From assembly GCA_041738135.1 (NCBI GenBank), contig JBGSQK010000025.1, positions 1 to 30,684 of the forward strand: 30,684 nt of DNA, written 5' to 3'. The notes under the pieces are model-generated. The model saw only the letters and a program-made list of their open reading frames with translations, was not told the origin of the DNA and made no database searches. Shown in pieces: positions 15,367 to 22,943 of this stretch. Both the position numbers and the translations under genes were made by a program. Position 1 is the first letter of the stretch; every line of letters begins with the position of its first letter. Origin of the DNA: JAGOMX01 sp041738135. Lineage in GTDB: Bacteria; Pseudomonadota; Alphaproteobacteria; JAGOMX01.

Positions 15367-17343
15367 ATGAGCGATTTATTTACACGGAACACGGCGGTTG
15401 CGAGCAACTATACGGCTGATGATATTGAGGTTTTAGAGGGTCTAGAACCTGTACGACATCGTCCGGGCATGTATATTGGCGGCACCGATCAAACAGCCTT
15501 GCACCATCTGGTGGTGGAGCTGATTGATAATGCCATGGACGAAGCGGTTGCTGGACATGCCTCGCGTATTGAGGTTGAACTGCACGCGAATGGCTCACTT
15601 TCTGTGGTGGATAACGGTCGCGGTATTCCTGTGGATGCGCACCCCAAGTACCCTGGCAAATCGGCTCTGGAAGTGATTCTGACCACGCTCCACTCGGGGG
15701 GTAAATTCCGCAACAACGTGTATGAAACCGCCGGCGGATTGCATGGTGTGGGGTTGTCGGTTGTGAATGCGCTGTCGGAGTCGCTGGTTATTGAGGTGGC
15801 ACGCGACAAGGTTTTGTGGCGCCAGACCTATAAGCAAGGTGTGCCTGTCACGCCGCTGGAAAATGTGGGTAATACACCTAATAGGCGCGGCACCACCATT
15901 ACCTTCTCGCCGGATCCAGAAATATTTACGGAAACGATCGTGTTCTCGCCCAAAGTTTTGTATAGGCTAGTGCGTTCGAAGGCATACCTGCATCGGGGCG
16001 TTGAGGTGCGTTGGGCTTGTGACACCTCTTTGCTCAAGGACGGAGATACCGTGCCAACCGAAGAGCGACTATGTTTTCCGGGCGGTCTTGATGATTTCTT
16101 GCGGGATGAACTAGCCGGCAAAGATACGGTGGTTCCCGAAGCTTTTATTGGACGGGCTGATTTGGCCGACAATGAAGGGCGTGTGGAATGGGCCATTGCA
16201 TGGCTGGATGAGGATACGGAAGGCGTTCGGTCTTATTGTAACACAGTGCCAACCCCGCAAGGTGGAACGCACGAAAATGGCCTGCGTCAGGGTTTGACCC
16301 GCAGCTTGAAGTCTTATGCGGAAATGATCGGCCATAAAAAAGCCAGTCAGATCACTGCTGATGATGCGGTGACTGATACTATTGGTGTGCTGTCCTTGTT
16401 CATCCGTAATCCGCAATTCCAAGGGCAAACTAAAGAAAAATTGGTAAATCAAAATGTCACACGCCTTGTGGAAAATGCTATCAAGGACCATTTTGACCAC
16501 TGGCTGAGCGGCAACAAACAGCAAGCAGAAACACTGCTGGAGTATGTAGTTGAGCGTTCCGAGGAACGTTTGAAGCGTAAAAATTCCCGCGAGACTGCCC
16601 GTAAAACAGCAACGCAGCGCATGCGCTTGCCAGGCAAGCTTGCCGACTGCATTTCATCAAATATTGCCGAGACTGAATTGTTCTTGGTGGAAGGCGAGTC
16701 TGCTGGTGGTTCTGCCAAGCAGGCCCGTGATCGTCATACGCAAGCCATCTTACCCCTGCGCGGTAAGATCCTCAATGTGGCCAACGCAACCATTGATAAG
16801 ATGGTCGGCAACCAGATTATGCAGGATATCTCCATTGCGTTAGGTTGCAAGGTGGGTAAAGGGTCCAATCTGGAGACTTTGCGCTATGGCAAGATCATCA
16901 TCATGACCGACGCGGACGTGGATGGCGCTCACATTGCGGCGCTATTGATGACATTCTTCTTCCAACAAATGCTGCCTTTGATCGAACGTGGACATTTATA
17001 TCTGGCGCAACCACCATTGTTCCGTTTAACCCATGGCAATACCTCCGTGTATGCCCGGGATGAAGAACACAGGCAAGAATTATTGAAGACCGTATTCAAA
17101 GGCAAAACCGCCGTGGATACCAGCCGCTTTAAAGGTCTAGGCGAAATGCCATGGACCCACCTGCGCGATACCACCATGGCGCCAAAAAGCCGTAAACTGC
17201 TGAGGGTGTGCCTGCCAGGACAAAGTGATGAGAACTCAGTGGATATCACCAAATTCGTCGATGATCTGATGGGGAAAAAGGCAGAAAAAAGATTCGCGTT
17301 TATCACGGAAAATGCCAAGTTTATTAAAGATTTGGATATTTGA
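15367..17343 (+). CDS. parE: DNA topoisomerase IV subunit B
   Basis: This 658-residue ATPase subunit of topoisomerase IV decatenates daughter chromosomes together with ParC, which is not in the window. The GHKL ATPase is N-terminal: ELIDNAMDEA at 51-60 with the Mg/ATP residues, DNGRGIPVD, and GGLHGVGLSVVNALS. A transducer region follows, then the TOPRIM domain with LFLVEGESAGGSAKQ (~437-451) and MTDADVDGAH (~513-522). The opening (TADDIEVLEGLEPVRHRPGMYIGG) and the length are of the alphaproteobacterial ParE type and lack the insert of many GyrB proteins, so parE is preferred to gyrB. The ribosome site overlaps the dut stop region. Confidence 0.94.
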   Translation: MSDLFTRNTAVASNYTADDIEVLEGLEPVRHRPGMYIGGTDQTALHHLVVELIDNAMDEAVAGHASRIEVELHANGSLSVVDNGRGIPVDAHPKYPGKSALEVILTTLHSGGKFRNNVYETAGGLHGVGLSVVNALSESLVIEVARDKVLWRQTYKQGVPVTPLENVGNTPNRRGTTITFSPDPEIFTETIVFSPKVLYRLVRSKAYLHRGVEVRWACDTSLLKDGDTVPTEERLCFPGGLDDFLRDELAGKDTVVPEAFIGRADLADNEGRVEWAIAWLDEDTEGVRSYCNTVPTPQGGTHENGLRQGLTRSLKSYAEMIGHKKASQITADDAVTDTIGVLSLFIRNPQFQGQTKEKLVNQNVTRLVENAIKDHFDHWLSGNKQQAETLLEYVVERSEERLKRKNSRETARKTATQRMRLPGKLADCISSNIAETELFLVEGESAGGSAKQARDRHTQAILPLRGKILNVANATIDKMVGNQIMQDISIALGCKVGKGSNLETLRYGKIIIMTDADVDGAHIAALLMTFFFQQMLPLIERGHLYLAQPPLFRLTHGNTSVYARDEEHRQELLKTVFKGKTAVDTSRFKGLGEMPWTHLRDTTMAPKSRKLLRVCLPGQSDENSVDITKFVDDLMGKKAEKRFAFITENAKFIKDLDI

Positions 17344-17674
17344 GGTCTGAGTTCCCTGCCCCATTTTATGTGTACACTTACATACAAAAAATTTGTGTGT
17401 AAGTTTACACATAGATTTTGCTAGAAACCCCCTCGAGCCAATGTCTTACTTTTCTTCGCCAGTTAATGGGACTCATTGATTAATCAGCAAAGCTATATTG
17501 TTACCGGTTTTATGCTGCCAAATGATTTCTTAGGCCAAAAATCCTAAAAAATCAGGCAAATAGGCCGTTTTCTGCATAAAAACCTGGGTTTTGTGCAATT
17601 ATTTACTGGATTTTCTTTTAAAAAGTGTTCAATATCTAGAGGTCTTTTAATCATATTAAAGAAAGGTAACTCTC
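17344..17674. other. Non-coding stretch between parE and the HU gene
   Basis: 331 bases, A+T-rich, without a gene. It opens with a long hairpin (entered separately) and must hold the HU promoter, but no hexamer pair stands out. A GAAAGGT ribosome site lies just before the HU start. Confidence 0.5.
17367..17413. terminator. Long 22-bp stem-loop after parE
   Basis: The arms 17367-17388 and 17392-17413 (TATGTGTA...ACAAA and its near complement) pair at 21 of 22 positions counting a G-T pair, around a 3-base loop. It starts 23 bases after the parE stop. A short T-rich stretch follows. Likely a terminator for dut-parE, though the almost perfect long stem could also be a protein-binding dyad. Confidence 0.5.
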
Positions 17675-17950
17675 ATGAATAAATCAGATCTAGTAAATGC
17701 TATTGCTTCAGATGCAAATCTAAGCAAGGCAGACGCAACTAAGGCTCTTGACTCTGTAGTCAGCAGCATCCAAAAGGAACTAAAGAAGGGAAGCGAAGTG
17801 CGTCTCGTAGGTTTTGGTACTTTCAAAGTAACAAAGCGTGCAGCTCGTACAGGTAGAAACCCAAGAACTGGTGCGTCAATCAACATTCCAGCTTCTAGCT
17901 CACCTGCTTTCCGTCCAGGTAAAGAATTCAAAGACATCCTAAACGCATAA
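17675..17950 (+). CDS. hup: HU-family DNA-binding protein
   Basis: This 91-residue histone-like nucleoid protein bends and compacts DNA as a dimer. It starts MNKSDLVNAIA, has the HU core LVGFGTFKVTKRAARTGRNPRTG, the Pro-containing arm (ASINIPASS) that intercalates in the minor groove, and the end PAFRPGKEFKDILN. Length is exact for the family. Its codon usage looks like that of a highly expressed gene. It has its own leader and a strong terminator, so it is monocistronic. HU and IHF are related, but the sequence and arm fit HU. Confidence 0.96.
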   Translation: MNKSDLVNAIASDANLSKADATKALDSVVSSIQKELKKGSEVRLVGFGTFKVTKRAARTGRNPRTGASINIPASSSPAFRPGKEFKDILNA

Positions 17951-17970
17951 GGATTTCTTTTCTTTATTTT

Positions 17971-18005
17971 AAAAGGCCGGGGGTTATTGCCCCCGGCCTT
18001 TTTTG
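17971..18005 (+). terminator. Strong intrinsic terminator after the HU gene
   Basis: A 13-bp stem built on GGCCGGGGG/CCCCCGGCC with a 6-base loop, preceded by A and followed by T runs. The A and T runs make it functional on both strands. Confidence 0.95.
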
Positions 18006-18098
18006 TGTTCTATAAACATTTTTTTTATGCAAATCCAATATTTGACGTTGAGATTGCATGAATGTCTCGTATGTTATTGGATTAACTGCAATTTAATA

Positions 18099-18141
18099 AG
18101 TCCATGCAAAATCGATATTAAATGTCGAATTTGCATGGACT
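18099..18141. terminator. Hairpin at the end of the glmM-to-DoxX operon
   Basis: The arms at 18099-18117 and 18123-18141 (AGTCCATGCAAA and complement at the outer part) pair over 19 bases with two mismatches around a 5-base loop. It begins 7 bases after the DoxX-like stop on the minus strand and is followed there by TTATTAAATT, a poor T tract. Probable terminator of the minus-strand operon. Confidence 0.5.
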
Positions 18142-18148
18142 CTCTTAA

Positions 18149-18499
18149 CTATGCCTTCAGAATCAATAGCAGCAGACCACCCATAATGGTTAGATTGGCA
18201 GTGAATTGATTCAATTTCATATCCCTCTCGTTGCCTTCGAACTGCCAGAAATCTGCAAAATAGTAGCTGATGATGCCCATGTAGACGAACAAACAAAACG
18301 CTGAAAAAGCAGTAAGCATATTAAAAATAATGGCGATACTTGCCAACAGCATCAACACATTGGCTGCGGGAAAGAGGATGTCTATATAAGGAATATTTTT
18401 TGATTGCATCATCGCTTTCAACTGTTCGGCCTTAAAAGGATTGACGATGGAGGCGTATAAAAACATAGATACGATGAGAAGGCGTGCGATAAATTCCAT
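18149..18499 (-). CDS. DoxX-like membrane protein
   Basis: This 116-residue integral membrane protein has four hydrophobic segments (about residues 4-18, 41-59, 62-82 and 100-115). The pattern fits the DoxX family: an opening ARLLIVSMFLYASIVNPF, the KNIPY motif in the place of KGVP, a Phe/Trp-rich YYFADFWQFEG in the third loop, and NQFTANLTIMGGLLLLIL matching the family's KNLALxGGLLLL end. DoxX proteins are poorly understood; some are tied to sulfur or redox metabolism and oxidative stress. It follows serC by 15 bases as the last gene of the operon. Confidence 0.75.
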   Translation of the reverse strand: MEFIARLLIVSMFLYASIVNPFKAEQLKAMMQSKNIPYIDILFPAANVLMLLASIAIIFNMLTAFSAFCLFVYMGIISYYFADFWQFEGNERDMKLNQFTANLTIMGGLLLLILKA

Positions 18500-18514
18500 T
18501 TTTGTTTTCCTTTA

Positions 18515-19666
18515 TTATGGTTTGCAAACTTCGTAAGCCCAGTCTATCCAGGGCAAAAGAAGTTTAATATCACTCGCTTCAACGGTGGGACCGCACCATA
18601 TGCGAAGGCCTGGAAACGCGAAGCGGTGATTATTGATATCATATGCAACGCCCTCACCAGCTAGCATCTCACAGATTTTATCTATAACGCCCCATTGGAT
18701 GTTGGTGTTAGAGAAAGTGAACCATTCTTCCATAAATTGTAGGCAGACGGTGGTATGGGAGGCATTTGCAGATTCTAAAGGTGTAAACTTAATCCAATCT
18801 CTTTCACTTACCCAAGATTCTAGCACGGCTCTGTTCTCGAGGCATTTGCGCCGTAGACTATCCACTCCTCCCATTTTCTCGGCCCAATCTAGCCCCAGGA
18901 GATAATCTTCAATACACAACATAGACGGCGTATTTAGTGTGAAGCCATCGAACATGTTCATGATGATTTCGTGCTTTTGTTTCAGGCGCAGAAGAAATGG
19001 CACTGGCCAAGCTGGTGTATACGTTTTCAAGTGGTCCATAGCGCGAGGGCCTAGCACGAGCATGCCATGTGCAGCTTCGCCGCCCAAGGCTTTTTGCCAA
19101 GAAAATGCCGTTACATCCAATTTATCCCATGGAAGGTCATAGGCAAAAGCTGCGGACGTAGCATCGCAGAACGTGAGGCCTTCCCTGTTATCAGGTATCC
19201 AATCACCGTTGGGCACACATACGCCCCCGGTGGAACCATTCCAAGTAAAAACCACGTCTCGGTTGCAATCAACAGCGGAAAGGTCGGGAAGATGGCCGAT
19301 ACCTACTTCTGGCACACGGATGTCAGGGAGATCTAATCGGTCTTGCAGATCGTTGACCCATACTCTGCCAAAAACATCCCAAGCAAGAACGTCAACGCCT
19401 CTGGAACCGATCAAATTCCACAAACCCATCTCGAATGCGCCTGTTGCTGACCCAGGTGTGATGGCTACTTGATAGTCATCCGGAATTCCCAAAATTTTAC
19501 GAGTCTTTGTTACAGCAAAACGAATGCGTTCAAGACTGGCTTTGGCGCGGTGTGATCTGCCGACCAATGCGGAAGACAATTTTTCAAGAGACCAGCCAGG
19601 ATATTTGGCACAAGGCCCTGAAGCAAAATAAGGACGGGCTGGTTTTAATGTGGGTTTATTGGTCAT
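18515..19666 (-). CDS. serC: Phosphoserine aminotransferase (alphaproteobacterial type)
   Basis: This 383-residue PLP enzyme converts 3-phosphohydroxypyruvate plus glutamate into phosphoserine; in PLP synthesis it also acts on the erythronate-derived ketoacid. It shows PARPYFASGPCAKYPGW and GRSHRAKASLERIR near the start, ITPGSATGAFEMGLWNLIG, FTWNGSTGGVCVPN, FCDATSAAFAYDLPW with the PLP-binding Asp, and FSWQKALGGEAAHG with Lys192 as the Schiff-base residue. The layout and length match the TIGR01365 form rather than the E. coli form. serA, often next to serC, is absent. Its ATG overlaps the upstream stop by one base (TAATG). Confidence 0.96.
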   Translation of the reverse strand: MTNKPTLKPARPYFASGPCAKYPGWSLEKLSSALVGRSHRAKASLERIRFAVTKTRKILGIPDDYQVAITPGSATGAFEMGLWNLIGSRGVDVLAWDVFGRVWVNDLQDRLDLPDIRVPEVGIGHLPDLSAVDCNRDVVFTWNGSTGGVCVPNGDWIPDNREGLTFCDATSAAFAYDLPWDKLDVTAFSWQKALGGEAAHGMLVLGPRAMDHLKTYTPAWPVPFLLRLKQKHEIIMNMFDGFTLNTPSMLCIEDYLLGLDWAEKMGGVDSLRRKCLENRAVLESWVSERDWIKFTPLESANASHTTVCLQFMEEWFTFSNTNIQWGVIDKICEMLAGEGVAYDINNHRFAFPGLRIWCGPTVEASDIKLLLPWIDWAYEVCKP

Positions 19667-19974
19667 TATATTTGAGCTTCCATCATGAGTTCTTTTTTCA
19701 GAATTCGCCTGGATACCTTAAATTGGCCAGGGTATTTTGATTCTGCCTCAGCACGCAGCTTGCTTGCCTGATGTGTTGAGTAGTGATCCAAAGCATCCAT
19801 GTTTTTTAAATGGTATTGAACGGATAGATGGGTAGGCTCTTCGTGATTTTTATACACCACTGCTTTTTCAAATCCCGGCAAAGCAATAAGTTCGGCCATG
19901 TGGGCTTGATGCCATATGATAAAATCATTGTATATGCTTGGATTGATTTCCAGATTCACTTCATATATGACCAT
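19666..19974 (-). CDS. DUF4286 family protein (ferredoxin-like/ABM-type fold)
   Basis: This 102-residue cytoplasmic protein fits the DUF4286 pattern: MVIYEVNLEINPSI at the start, W-H-Q-A-H-M-A-E-L-I-A-L-P-G-F as the central helix, an aromatic strand (LSVQYHLKN), then the helix MDALDHYSTHQASKLRAEAE and the final strand FKVSRRIL. It resembles dimeric alpha/beta-barrel proteins such as antibiotic-biosynthesis monooxygenases, but a catalytic role is not established for this family. It lies in an operon, one base after ogt and overlapping serC by one base. Confidence 0.8.
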   Translation of the reverse strand: MVIYEVNLEINPSIYNDFIIWHQAHMAELIALPGFEKAVVYKNHEEPTHLSVQYHLKNMDALDHYSTHQASKLRAEAESKYPGQFKVSRRILKKELMMEAQI

Positions 19975-19975
19975 C

Positions 19976-20500
19976 TCATAAACCTTTTTTTAATATGGAC
20001 TTTTTAATCTCGGTTCCCCACCTATAGCCGCCCAGTCTGCCATCGGTGCGAACCACCAAATGGCATGGAATGACGATGGAAATAGGGTTTGCCCCCACCG
20101 CATTGGCGACCGCTCTTACAGCTTTAGGATGACCTATATTATTTGCCAAATCTTGATAGGTTACAAGCTGATTTTGTGGAAGATCCAAAAGAGCTTGCCA
20201 AACCTTTTGTTGAAAGTCTGTTCCCAATAAGATTGCTTTGATGGAATTTTTGGATTCGATGGTTTTCCAAAGATCTTCAGCCTGCTGATGATTCTCTTGC
20301 CATGAAGTTATGGGCCATGAGGGCCTGCGCAGATCATTGATTTCGGTCGTAAAGCCAAAGGCCAGCAAATAGCCAGAATGACTGATCAGCAGGCCTTTTC
20401 CATATGCCGTTTCGGCAAAGCCGTAAGTGTACGGTTTAGAGAGATCTAAATCGTGAACCTGGTATAATTGTATAAACGTGCGATGAGTCATCATGTACAA
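19976..20500 (-). CDS. ogt: Methylated-DNA--protein-cysteine methyltransferase
   Basis: This 174-residue suicide repair protein moves the methyl group from O6-methylguanine to its own Cys. The DNA-binding winged helix has GTDFQQKVWQALLDLP, TYQDLANNIGHPKAVRAVANAVGANP (with the Arg finger) and the active site IPCHLVV. GGYRWG follows, as in the family. The usual PCHRV has Leu in place of Arg here, while the Cys and His remain. The start lies 65 bases inside the preceding thiD-like gene. No in-frame start exists between there and residue ~45, so the overlap is real. ATG 20500 or 20491 is possible; neither has a clear ribosome site, suggesting coupled translation. Confidence 0.92.
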   Translation of the reverse strand: MYMMTHRTFIQLYQVHDLDLSKPYTYGFAETAYGKGLLISHSGYLLAFGFTTEINDLRRPSWPITSWQENHQQAEDLWKTIESKNSIKAILLGTDFQQKVWQALLDLPQNQLVTYQDLANNIGHPKAVRAVANAVGANPISIVIPCHLVVRTDGRLGGYRWGTEIKKSILKKGL

Positions 20501-21308
20501 ACGGATGTATGGTGTGGGCCAAATTTAAGTTTTGGTATGTTTCATCCGAATTAAATGATGTTCCGATGGCTTTGTCAACAAATTGTCGTGCACGATTGAT
20601 AGAATTCTTCAGATCGAATCCTTGGGCCAGACTTGTGGCAATGGCAGTGGCCAACGCCCAACCCCCTCCAAAGCGGTAAGTTTCAGCTTTGTGGATATGA
20701 TTTTTCTTAACGGTTAAGACTTCTTCACCTTCATCAGTGACCAACACATCATGCAAATCATCACCACTGAGCAGACCACCCGTAATGAGCACGGAGTGGC
20801 AACCAAATCCGTGAATTTGTTTGGCCACATCGCACATGGAATTCACATCTATGATGTCGCAACCCGTAAGCAGTTCCGCATCACGGATGTTTACCACTAA
20901 GGTATGAGTATATTTCAGAATCTGGTTTTTGTATTCCTCTATGGCTTCCACATTGATAAGATATTCCCCCATTTCGGAAGTAAGCACTGGGTTGACTACC
21001 ACAGAGATGTCTTTGAATCGTGTCTTCAAAATATCCCCGAGGACTCGTACCACTTCCACATTATTAATGGCCCCTATTTTCATGGCATCTACACCTGGGG
21101 TTTCCAGGCAGGTTAAAATTTCTTGTTTGATGAAATCTGGATCAACGTTGAAACATTTCCGCTTACTTGGAGCAATAGAGGTGGATAAAAAAGTGGGTAC
21201 GCTTAAAGCGTATCCTCCCAAAGATGTGGTAGTAATCATATCGCCATGAAGTCCCAAACCACCATTTGCGATGTGTTCTCCAACTAGTAAAATACGTCCC
21301 TTCATCAC
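20436..21308 (-). CDS. thiD: ThiD-like (hydroxymethylpyrimidine kinase family) protein with degenerate active-site motifs
   Basis: This 290-residue ribokinase-fold protein sits where thiD often follows glmM. The fold is recognisable: LLVGEHIANGGLGLHGDM in the place of the substrate-binding G-x-D-x-S-G-G-A-G-x-Q-A-D, VDAMKIGAINNVEVVRVL, VVVNPVLTSEMGE, VVNIRDAELLTG, and HSVLITGGLLSGDDLHDVLV. Two catalytic sites differ from true ThiD. The N-terminal motif is altered, and the H-G-T-G-C-T anion hole reads FGGGWALATA, with Trp in place of the Cys. It may bind another substrate or be non-catalytic. Thiamine and pyridoxal kinase roles are both possible. No TPP riboswitch was seen. The C-terminus runs ~20 residues past the usual end, into ogt. 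Confidence 0.72.
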   Translation of the reverse strand: MMKGRILLVGEHIANGGLGLHGDMITTTSLGGYALSVPTFLSTSIAPSKRKCFNVDPDFIKQEILTCLETPGVDAMKIGAINNVEVVRVLGDILKTRFKDISVVVNPVLTSEMGEYLINVEAIEEYKNQILKYTHTLVVNIRDAELLTGCDIIDVNSMCDVAKQIHGFGCHSVLITGGLLSGDDLHDVLVTDEGEEVLTVKKNHIHKAETYRFGGGWALATAIATSLAQGFDLKNSINRARQFVDKAIGTSFNSDETYQNLNLAHTIHPFVHDDSSHVYTIIPGSRFRSL

Positions 21309-21380
21309 TTGCCTCCATCTGTTTCTATAAGAATCAGTTTATCTGATCTCTCTAACCGAAAGGTTAATATTCATTTCAGT

Positions 21381-22727
21381 TTAAGGTATTTTCTTAATGA
21401 TGCCATCGATTATATCATCGAGGAATTTTTTGTCTTTACCCTCGGCCATAATACGGATCAGGGGCTCAGTACCGGATTTGCGAACTAAAATGCGTGCTTC
21501 GTTGGCAATTTTGTTTTCCACATCTTTCAAATACGCCTGAAAATCTGTATCATCTAAAGGATTTACGCCCTTAAGTTCTACATTTCTTAGGACTTGAGGG
21601 TAAGGGTCAAACAGTTTACATACCTGGCTGGCGGGTTTACCGCTTTCGACAATGACCGCTAACACTTGTAATGCTGCAATGAGGCCGTCTCCAGATGTGG
21701 AGTAATCGGTCAGGATAATGTGCCCGGATTGCTCACCACCTACATTCAAATTCTTTTCGCGCATAAAAGCCGATACATAACGATCTCCAACGGGTGTACG
21801 ATATAGATTCAAGCCTAAAGTTTCCAAGTATTTCTCTAATCCCATATTGGACATGACAGTCCCTACGACACCATCACCCGTAAGGTAGCCAGAGGCCTGC
21901 CAAGACTTCGCTATCAAAGCTAAAATATTATCGCCATCAATAACGCGACCTATTTCATCCACCATAACAACACGGTCTGCGTCACCGTCCAATGAGATGC
22001 CCAAATCCGCGCCATGCTCGAGAACGGTTTGACGCATCATCTCTATATCTGTAGCTCCACACTTTAGGTTGATATTGCAACCATTGGGTGATACGGCAAC
22101 GGGGATAATTTCTGCACCCAGCTCCCAAAATACCGGGGGGGCAATGTGATAGGCTGCACCATTGGCGCAATCAATAACTATTTTGAGGCCATTCAAACGA
22201 ATGTGTTTGGGGCAGATACTTTTTACAAACTCTATGTATCGTCCTGGTGCATCCTCAAGACGGCGTGCTCGTCCCAAATCTTTAGGAGCTGCAAGTCCGG
22301 TCATTTTGCCCTCGAGAACTTCATTTTCAATCTGATTCTCAACTTCATCGGAAAGCTTATTGCCATCGGGGCCAAAAAACTTGATACCATTGTCTTCGTA
22401 AGGGTTATGAGAGGCGGAGATCATCACGCCCATATCGGCTCGCAAGGAGCCTGTCAACATTGCAATGGCAGGTGTAGGCATGGGGCCCACTAACATGACG
22501 TCCATACCTACTGAAACAAAGCCCGATGCAAGCGCTGGCTCGATCATGTAACCGGAAAGCCTTGTGTCTTTACCAATGACAACCATATGACGGTGTTCAC
22601 CGCGGATGAAATGCTTTCCAGCGGCTACCGCAAGGCGCATAAGAATGTCTGGAGTCATAGGATAAATGTTGGCTTTACCCCGAACGCCATCCGTTCCAAA
22701 TATTTTCTTACGCTTTACACCTGACAT
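21381..22727 (-). CDS. glmM: Phosphoglucosamine mutase
   Basis: This 448-residue enzyme interconverts glucosamine-6-phosphate and glucosamine-1-phosphate on the path to UDP-GlcNAc for peptidoglycan and lipid A. It opens KKIFGTDGVRGKAN and carries the phosphoserine loop MISASHNPYEDNGIKFF (probable phospho-Ser106), the metal loop ISLDGDADRVVMVD, the sugar loop GGEQSGHIIL and the phosphate-binding end RKSGTEPLIRIMAEG. The start 22727 has AGGAGAT six bases upstream; an in-frame ATG at 22790 would add 21 residues absent from the family. It is the first gene of a co-directional set with thiD, ogt, DUF4286, serC and doxX; the 72 bases before thiD are the only notable gap. Confidence 0.97.
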   Translation of the reverse strand: MSGVKRKKIFGTDGVRGKANIYPMTPDILMRLAVAAGKHFIRGEHRHMVVIGKDTRLSGYMIEPALASGFVSVGMDVMLVGPMPTPAIAMLTGSLRADMGVMISASHNPYEDNGIKFFGPDGNKLSDEVENQIENEVLEGKMTGLAAPKDLGRARRLEDAPGRYIEFVKSICPKHIRLNGLKIVIDCANGAAYHIAPPVFWELGAEIIPVAVSPNGCNINLKCGATDIEMMRQTVLEHGADLGISLDGDADRVVMVDEIGRVIDGDNILALIAKSWQASGYLTGDGVVGTVMSNMGLEKYLETLGLNLYRTPVGDRYVSAFMREKNLNVGGEQSGHIILTDYSTSGDGLIAALQVLAVIVESGKPASQVCKLFDPYPQVLRNVELKGVNPLDDTDFQAYLKDVENKIANEARILVRKSGTEPLIRIMAEGKDKKFLDDIIDGIIKKIP

Positions 22728-22943
22728 GGGATCTCCTGTATTTAAAAATTTAATATGCGGCAATATGCCATCTTCTTCAATGTAAATCATTCCTCGAAAG
22801 AATTTGTAATCTTTTCTGAGCTCTCAGAGAAAGCTTTTGCCGGTTAAGGAGTTCTTAAATCTTAATTAAGAATCAACCGAGATAATGAACATGATCATAG
22901 TTCGTTTAGTTAATGCAAAACAATTCAAACAGAGGGGAATCAC

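Noticed and set aside
15489..16718. Several open frames antisense to parE
   Set aside because: Shadows of a strongly biased conserved gene; none has a start site signal or a family match.
20436..22943. TPP riboswitch or similar element upstream of the thiD-like gene or glmM
   Set aside because: I found no TPP-box sequence, and the thiD-like gene has only 72 bases between it and glmM.
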